This document shows, one piece after another, positions 18,726-27,896 of a DNA stretch of 64,000 nt. Below the pieces are notes generated by a model, which ran no database searches, was not told the DNA's origin, and worked only from the letters and a program-made list of their open reading frames with translations. The number at the start of each line of letters is the position of its first letter. The first letter of the stretch is position 1. The DNA comes from Nostoc sp. LEGE 06077 (GTDB lineage Bacteria; Cyanobacteriota; Cyanobacteriia; Cyanobacteriales; Nostocaceae): NCBI RefSeq assembly GCF_015207705.1, contig NZ_JADEWI010000012.1:62001-126000 (forward strand), in the 5' to 3' direction. The translations under genes and the position numbers were made by a program.

Positions 18726-18795
18726 TCAATGGTCAAAAGTCAATAACTACAAACAAATGACAAACGACCAATGACAAATAACAAATAACCAGTGA
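18724..18795. repeat. Heptanucleotide short tandem repeats (TGACAAA type)
   Basis: Degenerate head-to-tail copies of ATGACAAA/ATGACCA fill the hgdB-hgdC gap. Similar runs occur at 29780-29830, 45848-45893 and 49285-49345. These are the STRR type known from heterocystous cyanobacteria. Confidence 0.65.
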
Positions 18796-18799
18796 ATCC

Positions 18800-19978
18800 A
18801 TGAATTTTAAGATTCCTTTAGCATGGCTACAGTTAGCCCAACAAAAGATTCGTTTTGTTGTTGCTGTAGCTGGGATTGCTTTTATTGTGCTGCTGATGTT
18901 TGTTCAGCTAGGCTTTCAAGATGCACTATATTCTAGTGCCACCGCAGTGCATCAAAGCTTACGTGGAGATTTATTTTTAGTTAGTTCACAATATAAATCT
19001 TTGACATCTAGTCAAAGCTTTTCTCGAACTCGGTTGTATCAATCTTTGGGGTTTGAAGGTGTCGAATCTGTTAGCCCCATGTACTTACAATTTGCTAAGT
19101 TAAAAAATCCTGCCACTGGGGAGAAATATTCCATATATGTGATTGGCTTCGACCCAGGAAATCCTGTGATGAATATCCCAGAAATTGAGCAAAACTTGGA
19201 TAAACTGAAAATTCCTGATGTCATGCTATTTGACCGGAATTCTCGACCAGAGTTTGGGCCAATTGCTGCCAAATTTGACCAAGGAGATACTGAACAAACA
19301 ATTGAAATCTTTCCTTTTGATGGCCCAATTGGCTACAACGTGCGAGTTGGAGGATTATTCGGCTTAGGGCCTTCCTTTGGTGTAGATGGTAATTTAATTG
19401 TCAGTGACTCAACTTTTCTGCGGATAAATCCAAATACTCGGCCAGCAGAAAAAATTGATATTGGTGTGATTACCTTAAAACCTGGTGCTGATAAAGAAAA
19501 AGTTTTAGATAATTTGCAAGCCAATTTACCAAATGATGTTCTAGTATTTACACGTGAAGGTTTCATAAATTTTGAGAAACAATATTGGGCGGACAGAACA
19601 CCAATTGGCTTCATTCTGAACTTAATGTTGACAATGGCTTCTGTGGTAGGTGTAGTAATTGTTTACCAAATTCTCTACAGTAACATTGCGACTCAATTTA
19701 TTGCCTATGCCACTTTAAAAGCCATTGGCTATCCCAATTCTTATTTGTTAAGTGTCGTCTTTCAACAAGCTTTAATCTTGGCAGTCTCTTCATATATCCC
19801 AGGATTTTTGACTTCTATCATTTTGTACGACTTTGCAATGGAAGCTACAAAATTACCTATTATGATGACGGCGAATAATGCTCTGATTGTATTTATCTCC
19901 GCAGTCTTGATGTGTATCACTTCCGGCGCACTGGCAATTAACAAATTACGTTCTGCTGATCCGGCAGATATTTTCTAA
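18800..19978 (+). CDS. hgdC: DevC-like ABC transporter permease
   Basis: 392 residues, MacB/FtsX-type permease of the DevC family. It has an N-terminal membrane segment (about 17-38, VVAVAGIAFIVLLMFVQLGF), a large periplasmic domain (about 40-265) and three C-terminal segments (about 270-295, 315-345 and 355-378). It follows hgdB by 74 bases. A devA-type ATPase would be expected next, but hgdA (an epimerase) comes instead, so this permease must borrow an ATPase from elsewhere. Known work on HgdBC in Anabaena describes the same situation. The family is firm. Confidence 0.86.
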   Translation: MNFKIPLAWLQLAQQKIRFVVAVAGIAFIVLLMFVQLGFQDALYSSATAVHQSLRGDLFLVSSQYKSLTSSQSFSRTRLYQSLGFEGVESVSPMYLQFAKLKNPATGEKYSIYVIGFDPGNPVMNIPEIEQNLDKLKIPDVMLFDRNSRPEFGPIAAKFDQGDTEQTIEIFPFDGPIGYNVRVGGLFGLGPSFGVDGNLIVSDSTFLRINPNTRPAEKIDIGVITLKPGADKEKVLDNLQANLPNDVLVFTREGFINFEKQYWADRTPIGFILNLMLTMASVVGVVIVYQILYSNIATQFIAYATLKAIGYPNSYLLSVVFQQALILAVSSYIPGFLTSIILYDFAMEATKLPIMMTANNALIVFISAVLMCITSGALAINKLRSADPADIF

Positions 19979-20123
19979 GAAGTATGTAGATGTTCTTAGC
20001 AGCTTGCCGTTCGCATAGCGTCTCCTTTTAGGAGAAGGCTAGTATGAAGTATGAAATAATTTTCATCCTTTAGCCTTCAACCTTCTATATGAAATTCAAA
20101 CTTTAGTAAGATAATAAATCCTG

Positions 20124-21125
20124 ATGAACCTACAAAACAAAACCCTGCTGATTACTGGGATTGATGATTTTATCGGCTTGCGTGCAGCCGAGTTAGCCAT
20201 AGCGCAGGGAATGAAAGTACGCGGACTACAAAGTTCAGGCGATCGCACCATAGCCCAAAATATAGGTGTAGAAGTTATCATCGGCAGTATTACTGACCCG
20301 AAAATTGCTCAGAAAGCTTGTCAGGGAGTAGATATCGTTCTCCACACCGCCCAATTGACCCAAGAAGCTGGCCCCATCAAAGAATTCCGGGAAATCAATG
20401 TCAGCGGTACTATCAATATAGCCAAAGCCGCCAAAAGTGCTGGTGTAAAAACTTTTGTCCATCTCTCCAGCGTGATGGTCTATGGCTTTGATTATCCCAA
20501 CAACATCACAGAATCTGACCGCTTATCTGGTGACAATAATCCTTACTGTCAGACCAAAATTGAAGCTGAAGCCGAACTTTTACCCCTCAATTCTCCCCCA
20601 GACTTCGGTGTGATTGTAATTCGTGCTGGCGATGTCTATGGCCCTGGATGTATCCCTTGGATAGTCAGACCACTTTTGATGATGCGACAAAAGCTCTTTG
20701 CTTATGCTAACGAGGGTAAAGGAGTGATCAATCATCTATATATAGATAATCTGATTGATGCCATCTTTTTAGCCATCCAAAAAGAAGCTTACGGTGAAGT
20801 TTTCAATATTACCGACGGTCAAGAAACTTCCTGGAAAGAGTATTTTATGCGCTTGGCCGCAACCGAAGGGTTACAAGCGCCGATGTCTATCCCAAAAGAT
20901 GAAATCAAGCTATTTCTCAAAATCCGTAGCCAAGGACAAAAACTATTTCGTAAAAAAGCTGATATTCTGCCAGAATCAGTAGACTTTATGACTCGACCCT
21001 ACGCTTATTCTATTACTAAAGCCCAAACATTGTTAGATTACAAACCAAAAATTGATTTAGAAGAAGGCTTTCGCAAAACATCAGAATGGGTGCAAAAAAC
21101 TGACATCCAGAAACTAGTGAAATAG
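20124..21125 (+). CDS. hgdA: NAD-dependent sugar epimerase (UDP-galactose 4-epimerase-like)
   Basis: 333 residues, extended SDR family. The N-terminal dinucleotide motif is GIDDFIGLRAAELA, catalytic Tyr/Lys are in YCQTKIEAE, and VHLSSVMVYG supplies the Ser region. It follows hgdC. In Anabaena PCC 7120 HgdA is reported as the UDP-galactose 4-epimerase that sets the sugar composition of heterocyst glycolipids, which fits the neighbouring glycosyltransferases. The substrate cannot be read from the sequence alone. Confidence 0.8.
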   Translation: MNLQNKTLLITGIDDFIGLRAAELAIAQGMKVRGLQSSGDRTIAQNIGVEVIIGSITDPKIAQKACQGVDIVLHTAQLTQEAGPIKEFREINVSGTINIAKAAKSAGVKTFVHLSSVMVYGFDYPNNITESDRLSGDNNPYCQTKIEAEAELLPLNSPPDFGVIVIRAGDVYGPGCIPWIVRPLLMMRQKLFAYANEGKGVINHLYIDNLIDAIFLAIQKEAYGEVFNITDGQETSWKEYFMRLAATEGLQAPMSIPKDEIKLFLKIRSQGQKLFRKKADILPESVDFMTRPYAYSITKAQTLLDYKPKIDLEEGFRKTSEWVQKTDIQKLVK

Positions 21126-21293
21126 CTTTAAGGGTATTCCTTCATAGTAGCTACTTTCAACCAAGTTTACCCACCGAAAATTAACCGCAGATGCACGCCG
21201 ATAAATTGGAACTCATACTCTGCGTGACTCCGCGTTAACCTCAGCGAGACTTTGCGTTTAAAAACAACCAACATTACTCCTTCATGAATCATC

Positions 21294-21761
21294 ATGCGTA
21301 AAATTGCACGTTGGTCTTACTTTCTCATTTCTTCTGTAGTCAGCATTTATTGTATTAAACCCGTTACCGCAGAACAAACCGCCACTCTCACAATTGTAGT
21401 TAATAACATTCGTCACCAAAAAGGTGATATATGCTTTCGGGTTTACGCAGGGGAAAAAGGTTTTCCCATGAGTAATAAAAGCGAAATACAAAGTGGCTGC
21501 ACTAAAATTACAGGCACTTCTGTTACTAAAAAATTCCCTGGATTAAAACATGGCACTTATGCTGTTGCTATTGTTGACGATCAAAATGGCGATCACAAAT
21601 TAAATACCGATTTTTTTGGTATCCCGAAAGAAGGCTTTGGCATATCTAAAAATCCCACTGTTTCGATCCAAACAGGTACACCAAAGTTTCGTGAGGCCAG
21701 CTTTGTTGTCAATAAAAACACCAGCATCAATATCGTCATGAAGTATTCTCTCGACCCATAA
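21294..21761 (+). CDS. Secreted DUF2141-family protein
   Basis: 155 residues. An N-terminal signal peptide (YFLISSVVSIYCIKPVTA) is followed by a beta-rich domain with GDICFRVYAGEKGFP, YAVAIVDDQNGDHKLNTD and FFGIPKEGFGISKNP, the pattern of DUF2141. The molecular role is unknown. It sits between hgdA and the glycosyltransferases on the same strand, suggesting a periplasmic or envelope role linked to the glycolipid layer; that is inference from context. Confidence 0.75.
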   Translation: MRKIARWSYFLISSVVSIYCIKPVTAEQTATLTIVVNNIRHQKGDICFRVYAGEKGFPMSNKSEIQSGCTKITGTSVTKKFPGLKHGTYAVAIVDDQNGDHKLNTDFFGIPKEGFGISKNPTVSIQTGTPKFREASFVVNKNTSINIVMKYSLDP

Positions 21762-21850
21762 GAGAGACAAGGGGGATAGGGAGAATTTACTTCCCCTACA
21801 CCCTGATATCCCTACACCCTTGCACCTCTAAACCCCTTCCCGCTAATTAC

Positions 21851-23110
21851 ATGGAAGCCTTAACGATATTCCTGTCTAAGTCTTTGCTGAGTTGGCTGGC
21901 TATTCAGGTGTGTCTAGCACTTGTATTTTTGTTTTACTTGCACCTCAGTCGAAAAAGCTCATTAGCCGATGAGCAGTTACCTAAAACGGCGGTGATTCTG
22001 TGTCTACGTGGAGCCGATCCGTTTTTATCGGAATGTTTGCGATCGCTTCTAACTCAAAATTATCCACAATATAGTTTAAAGCTAGTCATCGATAGTCAAA
22101 TAGATCCAGCGTGGCAAATTGCCCACGATACTATCAATCAGCTAGGCGCAACTAACGTTGAAATCAACTATTTAAGGGTAATTCGCCACAATTGCAGCTT
22201 AAAATGCAGCGCCCTTTTGCAAGTTTTTGCCGAATTAGATGATACTTACGAAGTTGTCGCTTTCGTCGATGCTGATACAGTAGTTCATCCTAACTGGTTA
22301 CGAGAATTAGTCAGCCCTCTAGCAAATCCCAAAGTCGGGGCGACAACTGGTAATCGTTGGTACATCCCAACTGGTAAGTATTGGGGTTCTTTAGTTCGCT
22401 ACTCAGGTAATGTGTCTACAGTTGTGCAGATGTTCTTATTTGGTATTCCTTGGGGTGGTACTTTAGCAATCAAAACAGAAGTACTACGCCACACAGGAAT
22501 GCTAGATATGTGGGGAAAAGTCTTGAATGAAGACTTGATGATGCATAAAGTTCTCAAAAAACATGGGATGCAAATCAAGTTTGTGCCTTCTTTAATGATG
22601 CTCAATCGTGAAGAGTCAGATTTATTAGGCTTAATCGATCATCTCAAGCGGCTATTTTTGTACTCTCGACTTTATCATCCTCAATGGATAGCTATAGTTG
22701 GTGATGTAATTTCTAGCATTTTATTTCCCACTACAACTATTGTGTTACTGCTGGTGTCGTTGTGGAATGAACAATGGCAAATGACAGCTTTATTATTTCG
22801 CTCTTATAGCATCTACACTTTTGGGCTACTTTTACTCATGCTGACACTAGAGATAGGAGTTAAACCAGTAATTTTAGCTCAAGGTCAGCCTGCGACAAAA
22901 TTATCAGTTGGCACAATCTTAAAAATGTTGATTGCTATTCCATTAACACAATGGGTATATGGTTTAGCTATGCTTTCTTCTTTGTTGAGATCAACAATTA
23001 AATGGCGGGGTGCGACTTATCGTGTCAAAGGCCCTTGGAATATCCGCTTAGTTGAATATCAAGCGTATGATTTTTTGGATCAACCAGTAGATAGCAAAAT
23101 CTCTCTGTGA
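21851..23110 (+). CDS. Membrane glycosyltransferase family 2, first tandem copy
   Basis: 419 residues. An N-terminal membrane segment (about 9-31) is followed by a GT2 domain: LPKTAVILCLRGADPFL, DxD in FVDADTVVHP, and acidic catalytic region NEDLMMHK. At least two C-terminal membrane segments follow (about 285-340 and 360-385). It is closely similar to the next gene along its full length (same length; shared NWLRELV, GATTGNRWYIPTG and YHPQW/YHPLW regions), so the two are tandem paralogs. Its position before hglT suggests a role in heterocyst envelope glycolipid or polysaccharide synthesis; donor and acceptor are unknown. Confidence 0.82.
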   Translation: MEALTIFLSKSLLSWLAIQVCLALVFLFYLHLSRKSSLADEQLPKTAVILCLRGADPFLSECLRSLLTQNYPQYSLKLVIDSQIDPAWQIAHDTINQLGATNVEINYLRVIRHNCSLKCSALLQVFAELDDTYEVVAFVDADTVVHPNWLRELVSPLANPKVGATTGNRWYIPTGKYWGSLVRYSGNVSTVVQMFLFGIPWGGTLAIKTEVLRHTGMLDMWGKVLNEDLMMHKVLKKHGMQIKFVPSLMMLNREESDLLGLIDHLKRLFLYSRLYHPQWIAIVGDVISSILFPTTTIVLLLVSLWNEQWQMTALLFRSYSIYTFGLLLLMLTLEIGVKPVILAQGQPATKLSVGTILKMLIAIPLTQWVYGLAMLSSLLRSTIKWRGATYRVKGPWNIRLVEYQAYDFLDQPVDSKISL

Positions 23111-23152
23111 GTGAATAGAGGCTAGAAAAAAATCATTCGTGAATAAATAACT

Positions 23153-23184
23153 AGATCCCCGGCTTCTCATAGAAATCGGGGATT
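23153..23184. repeat. Hairpin repeat between the two GT2 genes
   Basis: AGATCCCCGGCTTCT paired with AGAAATCGGGGATTT, a variant of the AGATACCCGACTT hairpin family. It could attenuate transcription between the paralogs, but there is no T run. Confidence 0.55.
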
Positions 23185-23356
23185 TGCAGCCTACTAATCT
23201 CAAATTTTTCTGCCAAATATTTCCTTTTTTCGCAAAATCTCAAATTGTCTGACAAACTTTGTGTAAATCCTGTATCAGTTGACTATTTATTTTGCTGGAT
23301 TGTAAGAGCTATTTATAACTCTTCTTTTAGATTCAATTGCGTAGAGTTTATCAAAA

Positions 23357-24616
23357 ATGAATGAATTGATCATCTTCTTGTCTAGATGTTTGTTGGGTTG
23401 GTTAGCTCTTCAAGTGTGTTCTGTGTTGACGTTGTTGTGGAGTCTAACTTCTAGACCACAAAACCCGTTACTAGACGAAGAACTTCCCAAAACGGCAGTG
23501 ATTCTTTGCCTTCGTGGTGCTGATCCATTTTTACCTAATTGTTTGCGATCGCTAGTTCATCAGAATTACCCTCAGTATGATTTAAAGTTGGTTGTTGATA
23601 GTGTTCAAGATCCTGCATGGCAAATAGCCCACAATACTATTAATGAACTAGGTGCAACTAACGTAGAAATCAAACCACTCAATATAGTCCGCAATAGTTG
23701 CAGTCTCAAATGTAGTTCTCTGATTCAAGCTGTCTCAGAACTAGATGATTCATATAAGGTGGTGGCTTTAGTTGATGCTGATACCGTCGTGCATCCCAAT
23801 TGGTTACGGGAATTAGTTACCCCTCTCCATAACCCCAAAATAGGCGCAACAACAGGTAATCGTTGGTATATCCCCACAGGTCGGTATTGGGGTACATTGG
23901 TACGCTATATCTGGAACGTCTCTGCACTCGTGCAAATGTTTCTCTATGGCATTCCTTGGGGGGGAACATTGGCTATCAAAACCTCCGTACTACACCAAAC
24001 AGGACTGCTAGATAAATGGAGTAAAGCTTTTGGCGAAGATACAATGATTCGTAGTGTCTTAGGTAAGTATAAACTCAGAGTTGCGTTTGTGCCTTCTTTG
24101 ATTATGTTGAATCGGGAAGAGTGCGATTTACCAAGTTTAAGATACTGGTTTCAACGTCAATTGTTATCTTCTCGCTTGTACCACCCTTTATGGATAGCTG
24201 TAGCTACGGATGTAATTTTCACAATTTTGCTACCTAATCTTTTGTTGCTGGTGTTTTTAGTGGCCTTATTCATCGGGGACGGCGATAATGCGAATTTAGC
24301 AATTAGTTGGTATGTGATTTATATGTTGGCTTTAGTAATGCTCATCCTCTTTTTAGAGTTGAGTGTACAGCCAGAAATTCGCGCTCAAGGTCAACAGGTG
24401 ACAAAACTATCAGCAGCTGTGATTGGCAAAATTGCGATCGCGCTTCCGTTCACACAATGGATTTATGGGTTAGCAATGTTAGCATCATTTCAGATGCCGA
24501 CAGTCCATTGGCGTGGTGTGAGCTATAAAGTTCAAGGCCCTTGGAATATCCGCCTTGTAGAATATCGTCCTTATCAGAGCCTAGATCAACCAAGCGATCG
24601 CAAAATTTCTCTCTAA
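23357..24616 (+). CDS. Membrane glycosyltransferase family 2, second tandem copy
   Basis: 419 residues, paralog of the gene just upstream. It shows LPKTAVILCLRGADPFL, DxD in LVDADTVVHPNW, GEDTMIRSVLGKY as the acidic region, and WFQRQLLSSRLYHP, with the same membrane layout (N-terminal anchor; C-terminal segments about 290-345 and 370-385). Separate substrates or sequential transfer steps are possible. It is followed by a GT4 gene 145 bases on. The family is firm; the function is inferred from the glycolipid island. Confidence 0.82.
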   Translation: MNELIIFLSRCLLGWLALQVCSVLTLLWSLTSRPQNPLLDEELPKTAVILCLRGADPFLPNCLRSLVHQNYPQYDLKLVVDSVQDPAWQIAHNTINELGATNVEIKPLNIVRNSCSLKCSSLIQAVSELDDSYKVVALVDADTVVHPNWLRELVTPLHNPKIGATTGNRWYIPTGRYWGTLVRYIWNVSALVQMFLYGIPWGGTLAIKTSVLHQTGLLDKWSKAFGEDTMIRSVLGKYKLRVAFVPSLIMLNREECDLPSLRYWFQRQLLSSRLYHPLWIAVATDVIFTILLPNLLLLVFLVALFIGDGDNANLAISWYVIYMLALVMLILFLELSVQPEIRAQGQQVTKLSAAVIGKIAIALPFTQWIYGLAMLASFQMPTVHWRGVSYKVQGPWNIRLVEYRPYQSLDQPSDRKISL

Positions 24617-24761
24617 AGAAGAATTCAGCAGTCAGAATTCTACATTTAGAATTGATTCAGGGAATCTCTATAGCAATGCGTAAATCCTCAATTGAAGTTT
24701 TTCGGTGTGAGCAATCTGACTGATTAAGCTCTCAGCAAAAATTTACAAACTAACTAAAATT

Positions 24762-26030
24762 ATGCAAAAGCAACAGCTACGCATTGCGCTGTTCACAGGA
24801 TTGTACCCTCCTTTCTTGACAGGAGTTTCCGTTGCAGTCCATCAGAGAGTTCGCTGGTTACTAGAACAAGGACATCAAGTTTTCCTTGTCCATCCAGAAA
24901 TTAATGATCAATACCCCAAAAATGTGAGCGATCGCCCTATGCCAGGGCTAGATGAGTTAAAATCATTTCCGGCTTTTTCTTCCTATACATTTCCCACAGA
25001 GCCGTTAATCTTTTATAAGTCTCTACCCCAACCATTAAACTATCGTCATTGGAGTGATACTAAATTACTGGCAGAATTTCAACCCGATATTATTGTGGTT
25101 GAAGAAGCCGCACAAATGCGGGGATTATATTCAGGCTTTTTACAAGGGTATGGTCGTCCTGTAGGTGTAGAGTATGCGAAAAAAACTCATACACCAATCA
25201 TTTCGGTGTTCCATACAGATATTGTTGCCTACATCAAATATTATTTAGGCAATCAATTCTTTAGTTTGATTAGTCTCATTATTCCATTCCTTACCAAGCA
25301 GTTTAGTGAAGCTTATGATGTCAATCTATTCCCCTCTAGAGAACTGCTGAATAAATACAAAAATCTCAAATGTCAGCGTAGTGAATATGTCCCCTATCAA
25401 GGTATAGACAGCGAAAAATTTCACCCTCGGAATATCATTCACAACCCAATTCCTGAAGACAATCGACCAACATTGTTGTTTGTCGGACGGATTACCGCCG
25501 AAAAGAACGTTACTCAACTCATAGATGCTTTTCCTCTAATTGCAGCTAAAGTTCCTGATGTGCATTTAGTGATTATTGGTAGCGGCCCGCTAGATCAAGA
25601 AATCCGCAAACGCGCAGAAAAATTTCCTCATGGAATTACCGTATGGGGAGAATCTCACGGGAAAGAACTATTTGGTTGGTTCGCACGCGCCGATATATTT
25701 GTCAATCCCTCTGTTACCGAGAATTTCTGTACAACTAATATGGAAGCTTTAGCATCAGGAACTCCTTTAGTTGCAGCCAACTCTGGCGGGAATTTAGAAC
25801 AGGTTTTTCCGGGAATTAACGGTTTCTTAAGTGAATCAAATAATCCTATAGATTTGGCTCACCAAGTCATTAACATCCTAGAAAATCCAGAACTCAAAGC
25901 AGCCATGACGAGCCAAGCGCGTACCTCAATTCAGGACTTTGATTGGTCAGCAGGTATGCAGAAGTTTGAAACCAAACTGTATGAATTGGTGCAATCATCA
26001 CACCCACTAGAAACTACAACTGTGGGATAA
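24762..26030 (+). CDS. hglT: Glycosyltransferase family 4, heterocyst glycolipid glycosylation
   Basis: 422 residues, GT-B fold. The N-terminal Rossmann part opens with LRIALFTGLYPPFLTGVS; the C-terminal part carries LLFVGRITAEKNV and the EX7E motif in TENFCTTNMEALASGTP. No membrane anchor is evident. HglT of Anabaena PCC 7120 is the glycosyltransferase that adds the sugar to the heterocyst glycolipid aglycone. The match is based on fold, length and its position at the far end of the island after hgdBCA. The symbol is moderately certain. Confidence 0.8.
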   Translation: MQKQQLRIALFTGLYPPFLTGVSVAVHQRVRWLLEQGHQVFLVHPEINDQYPKNVSDRPMPGLDELKSFPAFSSYTFPTEPLIFYKSLPQPLNYRHWSDTKLLAEFQPDIIVVEEAAQMRGLYSGFLQGYGRPVGVEYAKKTHTPIISVFHTDIVAYIKYYLGNQFFSLISLIIPFLTKQFSEAYDVNLFPSRELLNKYKNLKCQRSEYVPYQGIDSEKFHPRNIIHNPIPEDNRPTLLFVGRITAEKNVTQLIDAFPLIAAKVPDVHLVIIGSGPLDQEIRKRAEKFPHGITVWGESHGKELFGWFARADIFVNPSVTENFCTTNMEALASGTPLVAANSGGNLEQVFPGINGFLSESNNPIDLAHQVINILENPELKAAMTSQARTSIQDFDWSAGMQKFETKLYELVQSSHPLETTTVG

Positions 26031-26080
26031 CTTAACCAGAGATGATGGGCAATTCAAGTTAGTTAAAATTACAGCAATCC

Positions 26081-26128
26081 CAAATAATCAGGACTTACGC
26101 ACAAAGCTCTGTAAGTCCTGATTATTTG
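26081..26128. repeat. Perfect 18-bp inverted repeat after hglT
   Basis: CAAATAATCAGGACTTAC at 26081-26098 is exactly reverse-complementary to 26111-26128, with a 12-base loop. It lies 51 bases past the hglT stop and may serve as a terminator or a small mobile palindrome. Confidence 0.75.
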
Positions 26129-26162
26129 TGAGAGCCAAAATCCTGGCTTTTTATAGAAACCG

Positions 26163-26361
26163 TTTGATATCCCAATACAGTTCAGATAAGAAAACTAAAT
26201 CACAAGAAAACCAACAAATAATTATTCAACAAAAAACGAAATAATTATTTTGGAGGGGGCTTGGGGGAGAATCCCCCAAATCTTGCTTATTGTCTGATAG
26301 GTAAGCAGAAATTGACAAATCAACTCTCTTAACCTTAACTGAACCGTATTGTTTGATATCC
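26163..26361. mobile_element. 179-bp MITE with 18-bp terminal inverted repeats and 10-bp target duplication
   Basis: The ends are CAATACAGTTCAGATAAG (26173-26190) and CTTAACTGAACCGTATTG (26334-26351), inverted with two mismatches. The element is flanked directly by identical TTTGATATCC (26163-26172 and 26352-26361). It has no coding capacity. The 10-bp duplication and the ends suggest mobilisation by an IS4-type transposase located elsewhere. An internal GGGGGAGAATCCCCC hairpin lies at about 26263-26277. Confidence 0.85.
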
Positions 26362-26564
26362 CAGGTTTTTAGAGTAAGCCAAGATGCGCGTCATCATGGA
26401 GCTTTTTCATATTTGCTTGGGAGCGCGGATAAAATCAATTTTTTAATGCAACCTTTAAGGCTTGCCACCCCACTGAATGTTACGTTGATACTAAGAGGAT
26501 GTCTGAAAACTTTTTGGTGTTGTATTTGAGACTTGTAGATCCCCCTAAATCCCCCCTTTTTCAA

Positions 26565-27735
26565 GCAGGGCTGTTTCATTCTGAGAAGAAAAATGGTTGA
26601 ATCGGAGAGTCAGTGTATTGTTGAAGAGTAGTGATGGCAGTCAGCTTAATTACGCAACTGAAGCTCGTCAAAGATTTCCGTACAAAGCAAGGACAAAGAC
26701 ACCCATTATGGCTGGTACTGGTGTTGGTGATCATGGGAACAATGAGTGGTTGTGTAGGTTATAGAGGTTTAGGAGATTTCGTCAAGCGGCATGAAAAAAC
26801 ATTAATCGAAATACTAGAGATACCAAAAGATAGAGTGCCATCGTACTCGACAAATCGCCGTGTGATGATGCGTGTGAATTTTGAGGAATTGACACAGGTA
26901 TTTAATGAATGGGCAAATCAGTACGTCGAATTGAGCGAATTAGAATGGTTAGCAACTGATGGTAAAAGTATTAAAGCAACAGTCCAAGACTACAGTAGTG
27001 CTTATCAAAAATTTATCAGCGTGGTATCGATATTTAGTAGTCACCAAGGTCAAGTTGTTGGGTTACAAACGATGGACAATAAGCAGACCAGTGAAATTGC
27101 TACAGTTCAAAACTTAATTGCCATCTTGGATTTAAAGGGCGTAGTGTTTAGTTTTGATGCACTTCATTGTCAAAAAAAACAGTTGAGCAAATCATCCACA
27201 GTGGCAATCATTACGTGATTGCCGTTAAAGCTAATCAGCCCAAACTTTATCACCAACTCCAACAAAATATGCAGCACTCACAGCCCACAACTATACATAC
27301 TGATTTGGAACGAAGGAGTGGTCGCTTTACTCAACGTCGTGTTTGTGTCTTTGACAACTTGAACAATATTTCCACTGATTGGGTGGGTTTAAAGTCGATT
27401 ATTCAAGTCGAACGAGTTGGTACTCGTACTGGTAAACCTTATCAACAAATAGCCTACTACATTAGTTCACTCACCATTCCCTCATCCGATTTTGCTCAAG
27501 GTATTCGTGGTCACTGGGGTGTGGAAAATCGTCTTCATTGGGTCAAAGATGTTGTTTTTGATGAAGACTCTGCCCAAATGGTTGATGGCTATGCTGCTGC
27601 TAATTTCTCGATTATTCGTAGTTTTGTGATTAACCTCTTGCGTAATCATGGTTTTGACTCCCTCACAAAAGCAATACGACATTGCGCCCATGATATTAAA
27701 TTACTTTTTTCCTTTTTAGAATGAAACAGCCCTGC
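26565..27735 (+). mobile_element. ISAs1-type insertion sequence, 1171 bp
   Basis: The ends GCAGGGCTGTTTCATTCT (26565-26582) and its exact inverse (27718-27735) are 18-bp perfect terminal inverted repeats. The 8-bp direct repeat TTTTTCAA flanks both sides (26557-26564 and 27736-27743), which fits the ISAs1 family. It contains one transposase gene broken in two frames. Confidence 0.88.
26634..27724 (+). pseudogene. ISAs1-family transposase, frameshifted at an A8 run
   Basis: Frame one runs to 27218 and frame two resumes before 27180, ending at 27724. A single -1 shift at the eight A bases 27172-27179 joins LHCQKK to TVEQIIHSG, giving a continuous DDE transposase of about 363 residues: Asp in ATDGKSIKAT, Asp in SFDALHC, Glu in VFDEDSAQM. 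ISAs1 transposases are normally a single frame, so one A has probably been lost. Slippage on the A run could still yield some full-length enzyme. The start could be GTG 26631 or ATG 26634. Confidence 0.85.
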
Positions 27736-27896
27736 TTTTTCAAGGGGGGATAGGGGGGATCAAGCACAAGATTTAATACTTTTCAGACATCATCTAAAGA
27801 CGATGCGATAAAAACTATAAATAATACAAAAAATAATTACAATCCTAAAAAGTAAATGAGCGATCGCTAACACACTCGACTCAACCTGACTGTAAT

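Larger units (their letters stand above)
26498..27791. repeat. Palindromic MITE-like element split by an IS
   Basis: GATGTCTGAAAA at 26498-26509 is inverted at 27780-27791. Inside these ends GATCCCCCTAAATCCCCCC (26538-26556) pairs with GGGGGGATAGGGGGGATC (27744-27761). Without the IS the halves would form a roughly 120-bp imperfect palindrome whose loop is TTTTTCAA. Confidence 0.75.

Noticed and set aside
26394-26579. 61-codon minus frame beside the IS
   Set aside because: It overlaps the palindromic MITE half and the IS end; not a gene.
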